A stretch of DNA of 64,000 bases, taken from positions 248,621,474-248,685,473 of the forward strand of contig CP136065.1 in assembly GCA_032622095.1 (NCBI GenBank). Reading direction: 5' to 3'. A program made the translations under genes and the position numbers. This document shows positions 50,746 to 59,200 of this stretch, piece after piece. Every line of letters starts with the position of its first letter. Position 1 is the first letter of the stretch. This DNA is from Siphonodentalium dalli. Taxonomy: Eukaryota; Mollusca; Scaphopoda; Gadilida; Siphonodentaliidae. The notes beneath the pieces are model-generated. The model saw nothing but the letters and a program-made list of their open reading frames with translations, was not told where the DNA came from and made no database searches.

Positions 50746-51384
50746 AGGGGAGCGGGACGATTCGGCCCAGGGCAGTTTCGGGCTTGGTCTTTTCAGTCCA
50801 GGGAAGATTCGGCAGGGACGATTTGGCCCCTATTCATTCGGGTAAATTAGGTAGCGTGGGTGTTAAAACAGTTAATTGGACAGCCTTTTATGGTATTGCC
50901 TTTGATTTGGGAGCGGTCTTTTGATGACAATGGAGATTATATTTGTACTTATATCACAACATCGCTATGATGGCTTTAAGAACAATAAAATTATACTTTC
51001 TTTAGACCTACAATTACCGTACAAGCCTGGACAAATTAATTTATAGTGAGATATAAAATATATAGGCTATAATAGCAGTCGTAGTGAAAGATGCCTACCC
51101 TTGGCTAGTGTTTGAAATCACCCCAAAGGAATTTGAAGGGGACACAAAAGGGTGTTTCCAATATGACAAATCCAAAAGGTTGTGTTTTGGTTTTTATCTC
51201 ATTTTAAACCACATAATTGAACATGCATGTTTATCGGTCATGATTTGGTTTCAATATGTAATTCAATGAAATTATCAGGGCGTATAAAGTTTTGACATAC
51301 ATTAAAAAACCAAGAAAAACATTCAACTGCGTTAAAGAGCGTTCCTGATAATATCTTGAGTGTATTCGAGCTCAAACAACATTC

Positions 51385-51860
51385 CAAAATCTACTAACAT
51401 TGCCGAAAATTTCAAAGAAATAGACCATACAACTCCATAGAAAACAATGTCAGAGTGTTTCACACAATGTGTATTTGATCGCCCTATCAGAGTGTTTCAC
51501 ACAATGTGTATTTGATCGCCCTATCAGAGTGTTTCACACAATGTGTCTTTGATCGCCCTATCAGAGTGTTTCACACAATGTGTATTTGATCGCCCTATCA
51601 GAGTGTTTCACACAATGTGTATTTGATCGCCCTATCAGAGTGTTTCACACAATGTGTATTTGATCGCCCTATCAGAGTGTTTCACACAATGTGTATTTGA
51701 TCGCCCTATCAGAGTGTTTCACACAATGTGTATTTGATCGCCCTATCAGAGTGTTTCACACAATGTGTATTTGATCGCCCTATCAGAGTGTTTCACACAA
51801 TGTGTATTTGATCGCCCTATCAGAGTGTTTCACATCACTTTAAACAAACAACTCATCAAC
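51385..51860. repeat. 37-bp minisatellite, ten units plus a partial
   Basis: Units start at 51451 and repeat exactly every 37 bp to 51820: CAGAGTGTTTCACACAATGT then GTATTTGATCGCCCTAT. Copies are almost identical. The flanks (CTACTAACATTGCCGAAAAT, and CAGAGTGTTTCACATCACTT) match the single-unit copy at 33.2-33.5 kb. Confidence 0.95.
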
Positions 51861-51989
51861 TCAGTGATTCTCAACTCAGATCGATCACCGTTGTATCTTG
51901 TTCAAACAAACATGTCAGAAGCGGTTCTGAGTGTAAAAAGCGCTGAACTATTCAAGGTAGATCATACATGTTCCTTTCTATAATTATGT

Positions 51990-52445
51990 TTCTATATACA
52001 TGTACTATATAGAAACATATGTACAACTTTATTATCAACTTTCTCACAGACAAATCGCCGGTAAGAATATTATATATATTATAATTTATATAGGATAACA
52101 AAATGTTCAAATCATATCAATCAAATCATAAGATCAAGATATATAATATAACTAGAGCAATGATACCCTTTTATACACTTTAATAATTAAAATTTTAAAT
52201 GTTTTATTATAATAATAAAATAACATGCAACAGAAAAATAAATATAAACATCCAAATATCCAACTGATAAAAACATTTTTAGGTGAGAAGATTCGGTCCA
52301 AACCATGGGCCGAATCGTCCCTGCTGAATCTGCCTTGTGCCGAATCTTCCCCAACCCACTATGAGGACATTCAATGATCAGGTTTTCCTTTCTGATCTTT
52401 GTTTCTCTGGAAATGTTGGGGTTTTATTTTTTCCGAGCAGATATC
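51990..52445. other. AT-rich stretch without a gene
   Basis: It holds a short inverted repeat (TTTCTATATACATG / ACTATATAGAAAC near 52008), AT tracts, and a fragment of the 12.2-kb repeat near 52360-52425. Confidence 0.4.
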
Positions 52446-52845
52446 TCAACCCTTTACCCAACAAACCGGCCAAAACCGGCCAAATAAAGCTTCAACAGCC
52501 TAAAATATCTTCGGTCTGTCTCAATAAAACCATACAAATATGGATATCATTGGAACCGGCTCCTTGACCACATTGTGATAGTTACAGTTATGCCCTGTGC
52601 CAATGCATTCTCTTATATATGCGAGTCGACCATAGGTCGCCTCGCATATATAAGAGAATGCTTTGGCCTAAACAAAATCTTTTTTTAACACTTTTTACCA
52701 TTTTTTCTTACATTCTTTAACAATTTTATAATTTTTAATGTGTTAAGCCAATGCATTCTCTTATATATGCGAGGCGACCTATGGTCGACTCGCATATATA
52801 AGAGAATGCATTGGCACAGGGCCCTTCTGTTGGGTAAAGGGTTAA
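52446..52845 (-). mobile_element. TTAA-type MITE (CCCTTTACCC family), copy 2
   Basis: It has the same ends as the 6.7-kb copy but the opposite orientation. The left target reads TCAA and the right TTAA, so one target copy has mutated. Palindromic cassettes lie at 52600-52666 and 52748-52814. Confidence 0.85.
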
Positions 52846-53128
52846 TAAAGTAGAGTTAATAATTTTAATTAAGGAACAGTTAACTTGAGCAACATATGTT
52901 GTTGAATTTTCATGAAATTTGTTATGGATGTTCACCACTATGAGTATGAGGACATTCAATGGAGTGTTCAATCGTTTTGTTCAGATTTTTTCATTGTAGA
53001 GTTATTCATCTTTGTTTATCTGAAAATTCAGATTTAGAGTCCGTATGCACCTGACAACAGTCCATCTCTTGTTATCTTTGGCCAAATGCACCAACAATCA
53101 TAATCAAATCCATATCTTTTGATTGCAG

Positions 53129-53276
53129 CCATCATGGAGACAGTTAATAGAGAGGAGAAGAAAACCAGGTCCCTGGTTATCGAGCCACTAATTGTCTTCG
53201 ACTCCTTCAAGAAAGCCCTATTCATCACAGGGACATTCCTGTTGGTTTTTGCAGCCTTCAGAAATTCCTTAACTTG
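53129..53276 (+). CDS. FAXDC2: FAXDC2-like coding exon 1
   Basis: The acceptor TTTTGATTGCAG is followed by CCATC and the ATG at 53134, and the donor is ACTTG then GTAAGC. The exon encodes residues 1-47 and two bases of a tryptophan codon. Residues 1-28 are charged and presumably cytosolic; residues 29-45 (LFITGTFLLVFAAFRNS) form the first membrane segment. Confidence 0.85.
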
Positions 53277-56200
53277 GTAAGCTACCAAAACTTTTTGTTT
53301 TATTATTCCCCCAACCCTCCGAAGGAGGATTCGTGTGTATATAGTGGAGACCTTCGTCCGTCCGTCCTTTGGTATGCCAGTAGACCAGCATTGTGGAATG
53401 GATCTCCACATAGTGCAGGTTTTGTCCGCCCTTGTTTGACTTGGGAATTTCTTAATTTTGTCTCTGTATGAACATTTCAGCTTGTACCTTGGGCATGGAT
53501 CATCGGATTTGATTGTGCTTTGCCTGTATTGATAGCCAGTTTAAGGGGAAAGGATACCCTCTTCTTGGATTTAGTAAATACAAAAACAATATCCATCCAT
53601 TGGCCATTGCCCACCATCTAAACTGAGTGCTTGGCATTGCATTTATTTTCATGTTGGCGATATAAATTTTGTAAGGTTGTGACTTTACTCATACAAACAT
53701 GGGACATAAGCTCTATTAACCCTTTACCCAACAAACCGGCCAAAACCGGCCAAATAAAGCTTCAACAGCCTAAAATATCTTCGGTCTGTCTCAATAGAAC
53801 CATACAAATATGGATATCATTGGAACCGGCTCCTTGACCACATTGTGATAGTTACAGTTATGCCCTGTGCCAATGCATTCTCTTATATATGCGAGTCGAC
53901 CATAGGTCGCCTCGCATATATAAGAGAATGCATTGGCCTAAAAAAATCTTTTTTTAACACTTTTTACCATTTTTTTCTTACATTCTTTAACAATTTTTAA
54001 TGTGTTAAGCCAATGCATTCTCTTATATATGCGAGGCGACCTATGGTCGACTCGCATATATAAGAGAATGCATTGGCACAGGGCCGTTCTGTTGGGTAAA
54101 GGGTTAATATCGATAACGCTTATGATGACTGAATGTTTGGTGTACTTGGTGAAATAAAGAACTTATAGAATGCAGCGTATAAAAAATGCACACCCTAAAT
54201 GGACATATACCAACCAAGAACTGGAATTTGGACTGATCCGCATTCAAATGATTACACAGCACTTGTGATAATAGAGAGTTTGGTGAATGTATGAAATCAT
54301 GTGCAGGTTTTAACCCTTTACCCAACAGAATGGCCCTGTGCCAATGCATTCTCTTATATATGCGAGTCGACCATACATGTAGGTCACCTTGCATATATAA
54401 GAGAATGCATTGGCTTAACATATTAAAAATGATAAAATTGTCGAAGAATGTGGAAAAATATTATAAAAATTGTTAAAAAATGTCCAAAAAATTATAAAAT
54501 GTAAGAATGTAAGAAAAAATGTAAGAAAAAATGGTAAAAAGTGTTAAAAAAAGAATTTTTAGGCCAATGCATTCTCTTATATATGCGAGGCGACCTATGG
54601 TTGACTCGCATATATAAGAGAATGCATTGGCACAGGGCATAACTGTAACCATCACAATGTGGTCAATGAACCGGTTCCAATGATATCCATATTTGTATGG
54701 TGTTATAGAGACAGACCGAAGATATTTTAGGCTGTTGAAGCTTTATTTGGGCGTTTTTGGCCGTTTTGTTGGGTAAAGGGTTAACTGGTAGCTTCCAGAA
54801 AATTTTGAAAACCCTATGCCACTGCATTCTCTTATATATGTGAGTCTCCCATTGGAGCCTCTCATATATAAGAGAATACATTGGCTGAACAATATTTACC
54901 TTGATCTTGTAAGCCAGTGAATTCTTGTTTATATGTGAGGCTCCCTATGTGAGACCCACATATATAAGAGAATGCACTGGCCCCGGATCTTTAATGCTGC
55001 AACAGCGCAACTTCCACCATGAAAGGGTTAATGTGACAATTGACATTGACTTCAATATTCATCCAATATGCATCCAATTAATGCGTTTATAAATAAACAG
55101 AGGGATTAGGCCACAGTTAATTAAAATTATTTTTAGCGTAAATCAAGAATTTTAACAACTGATGCATAATGCCGTGATTATTAATTATTATCGGGGTATT
55201 TATAGCCAATCAGGCGTGAGTGCCATTTAATAAACACTGCCCTGCAGAGATTCACTACATGTATATGGATATAAACAGTAACTAGGATTCAGCAAGCAAC
55301 TTGCTAGGACTACAGAACATGTTCATGCACTGCACAACTACCATAATGCCCTAAATAATCGACTCCTTAACCCTTTACCCAACAGAACGGCCCTGTGCCA
55401 ATGCATTCTCTTATATATGCGAGTCGACCATAGGTCGCCTCGCATATATAAGAGAATGCATTGGCTTAACACATTAAAAATTATAAAATTGTTAAAGAAT
55501 GTAAGAAAAAATGGTAAAAAGTGTTTAAAAAAGATTTTTTTTAGGCCAATGCATTCTCTTATATATGAGAGGCGACCTATGGTCGACTCGCATATATAAG
55601 AGAATGCATTGGCACAGGGCATAACTGTAACTATCACAATGTTGTCAAGGAGCCGGTTCCAATGATATCCATATTTGTATGGTTCTATTGAGACAGACCG
55701 AAGATATTTTAGGCTGTTGAAGCTTTATTTGGCCGGTTTTGGCCGTTTTGTTGGGTAAAGGGTTAACCACTGCAGAATTTTGGGTAACTTTTCAGGATTT
55801 AGTCAGAAATATGGCTTGTTGCCATTCATCGGAAAGCTCTCACTTAAGAGTTTTCCGATGAATGGCAACAAGCCATATTTCCGACTAAATCCTGAAAAAT
55901 TACCCATAATTCTGCTGTGGTTAAGGAGTCGATTACTGAGGGCATTGCTGTAGATTGATGAGATTGTCAATAACGGCAGTAGTTCTGAAAATGAACAAAA
56001 TCAGTTGATATACATGTACATGTAGTTAGTTATCACTTCATTGCGATCAAAATTTACAAAAAAAACTATTGTTAGGCCAATGTATTCTCTTATAATATAT
56101 GCGAGGCTCCCTATGGGACACACGCATATTTAAGATAATGCATTGGCACAGGGTTTTCGCAAAAATTCAGGAAGCTCCAGTCATGGAAGGGTTAATATTG

Positions 56201-59200
56201 TGCTGAAATTTGATTTCATTCCTAGGCAGATTCAGAGAATCTGGGGAGCATCAGGGAGTTTTTGGCAGAGACAGTGGGATAATATCTATGAACTGGCTGG
56301 CAACGATGACTATGTACTCGGGTTCTATGGTAAGTTGACAAATTAAATCCCTGTAAACTAAATTCTAAATCATTAGTTGATTGCATATATTTTTGATATC
56401 ATATATCTCCGGCTGATTTGACCAGGCTGTTGCTATTTGTGTCACCAGTCTGTTAGTGTTTTGTGTCACTTTAAGCTGTTATATGGCAATATCTGGTGTT
56501 ATATTTCGGCGATAATCGACTAGCAATCTCCTAGTTGACTAATTGCCATATTTTCCAGAAAGGTATAGATAAAAGTTTCTTTGGTAACTATCATTGCTGT
56601 ATGCAATATACTTCCATATTTATCATCGCCCATGTGTATAAAGGCACAATAAAGCACAGGCGCAGTGGACACCAAATACTGCCACCGGGTCGCGGTTATA
56701 TTTCAATTATACCATATGTATTTTATGAGTTTGTGGCACTGACACACCTGTCTTTGTTCTAAATATTTTCTAATTAATAAATATATTTTTTAAATTTAGT
56801 TAATACTGTTTATTGTACAGGAACCACAGTAAAATGTCATTCTATTTATTGTAGTAATCAAAAACTGTTCCACATACTATTTTAAATAATGTCCATATTG
56901 TAAATTATTTTCTCCATACCTGTATTCATAAGGTAATGAAAATAAAGAATTGAATACAGAAACCATTGTAATGGTAATACTGTTTATTGTAAAGGGACCC
57001 CTGTAATTGTAATACTGTTTATTGTAAAGGGACCCCTGTAATTGTAATACTGTTTATTGTAAAGGGACCCCTGTAATTGTAATACGTTTTATTCTAAAGG
57101 GACCTCTGTAATTGTAATACTGTTTATTGTAAAGGGACCCCTGTAATTGTAATACGTTTTATTCTAAAGGGACCCCTGTAATTGTAATACTGTTTATTGT
57201 AAAGGGACCCCTGTAATTGTAATACTGTTTATTGTAAAGGGACCCCTGTAATTGTAATACGTTTTATTCTAAAGGGACCCCTGTAATTGTAATACTGTTT
57301 ATTGTACAGGGACCACTGTAATTGTAATACTGTTTATTGTACAGGAACGACCTTTGTATCGAGCAGTGTCTTCTGGCTGGGTAATGCCACACTACTCTTA
57401 CTAGATGTTACGGGATATCCTCAGTTCCTCCTCAAATACAAGATTCAGGAAGATAAACACGTCAAGGTATCTTATTAAAGTCACTGCATTATAACTCCAC
57501 TTTTGGAAGAAAAATGGGCGTATACTGGATTGACTTTGTCCGTTCGTGGTACCATTGGGGCATCCGTCCGATTATCCGTTCGTCCGTGCATGTATCTCAG
57601 TCTTTGGTTATCGTATCTGAATGAAATTTGGTATGGAGCTTTGCCTGGGAAATTTCTAGCTTACTGGCCTGCCCGGATCATGTCCCAGCTTAACCCTTTT
57701 AGTGTCAGGGGCCGATCTCATCGGCCCTAAACCTACAAAATAAGTCTGTTAAAGCATAAGAATAAATTATTAAAATTGTAAAACATTGTAAAAAAAAATA
57801 AAAAATTGTTAGGCCAATGCATTCTCTTATATATGCGAGGCGACCTATGGTCGACTCACATATATAAGATAATGCATTGGCACAGGGTATATGGGTTGAT
57901 ACAAAAATCGGACCTGTCACTCAAAGGGTTAATTCAAGGGATTTAGCACCAAATCAGTCAGGCCTCAAATCATGGTGCCGGACATTTGCAGAATGAGGTC
58001 CCTAGAGGGTGAATTTAGTGACGCTACCCTGAACAGTGGGCTAGCATCACTAATTCACCCTCTGGGGACCTCATTCTGCTTTGGCCTCATCTCTCTGGAA
58101 ATTGAAAGTTTGTTTTTCTTTTTTAGTTTAGTTTCTTTACCGTATATTCCCATATATCCCCATCTCATATATGAGAAACAAATTTCCCGGTTCATGTATG
58201 AGAAACTGAGATTAATGCAAAATTCTCATTATGTATCACTTTAGGATACTATCTTTATAGTATGGTTAATGCCCAGACTTGTTAACTTCAGAATGTCAGA
58301 AATCGTGAGATTCCCCTCAAAAAATTGTGAGATTCCGGGAAAAATACTGAGATTTTTATAGCAGCTTAAAACTGCTCTAAAAAGTCATTTTAAAATCAAC
58401 ATTGCACTTTGTGCACTGTATTCATGTATTCCAATCATATTTGGTACTTTTGAAAATGATAAATTCCGTTTTGATACGAAGATTATGATGGGTTATGTTG
58501 TCTTCACTTTTTGTAAACCCAAATTGTACAGCCATTCATTATCATCGCAGAGCATTCAATAGCATATGAGAATGAAGCATGCTGTCTTTTTGTCATGTCC
58601 ATGCATATAAATTTTAAAAACATCCATGATTATTTTATTTTTCGACCACAGTTTGTATGTATCGCCTCACTTTGTTTCTCATTCTTACCGTGCGGTATCG
58701 GCGTAATAACGATTTACCGTACCGAATCAAAACTAAAAATACCGTATTTTCGGTAATGAAATTATTCATGCGTTGCCAACTTACATGTATGTGTGTAACC
58801 TTGTCACCGCGGCCGCGACATGAATTGTATGACTGTTAAGCGACGAGAATCGGATAATTATGATAACTCGGTGTAACAAGTCGGTACTATATATGTATCA
58901 GTCTATTGCAGCGTTGTTACATCAAGGTCACAGCTGGCCGGCGGCATCTTTGATCTTTACGACATAGTAATGACAATGTAACTAACATCATGACGTTTGA
59001 CTACTCGTAGCTGGAGCGTTATGTGTCAATTTTGGCATCCGCGCAAACTGGAATTTGCGTGGGCAACTCGGTACAGGCCCTAAGTCAATAATCTGTGTCC
59101 AAGTTGGAATCGAAGCACGTGTTATGGAGGGTCCCCATGGATTTTTTTAGGTGTCCTCAGGGTCCGGTATCCGGCCCCATTCCCAATGGAAAAAAGGCGC

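Noticed and set aside
51084-51269. Coding-looking frame with PWLVFEITPKEFEGDTKGCF
   Set aside because: The first 30 residues look protein-like and an AG acceptor precedes them, but there is no recognised domain, no good donor and no partner exon.
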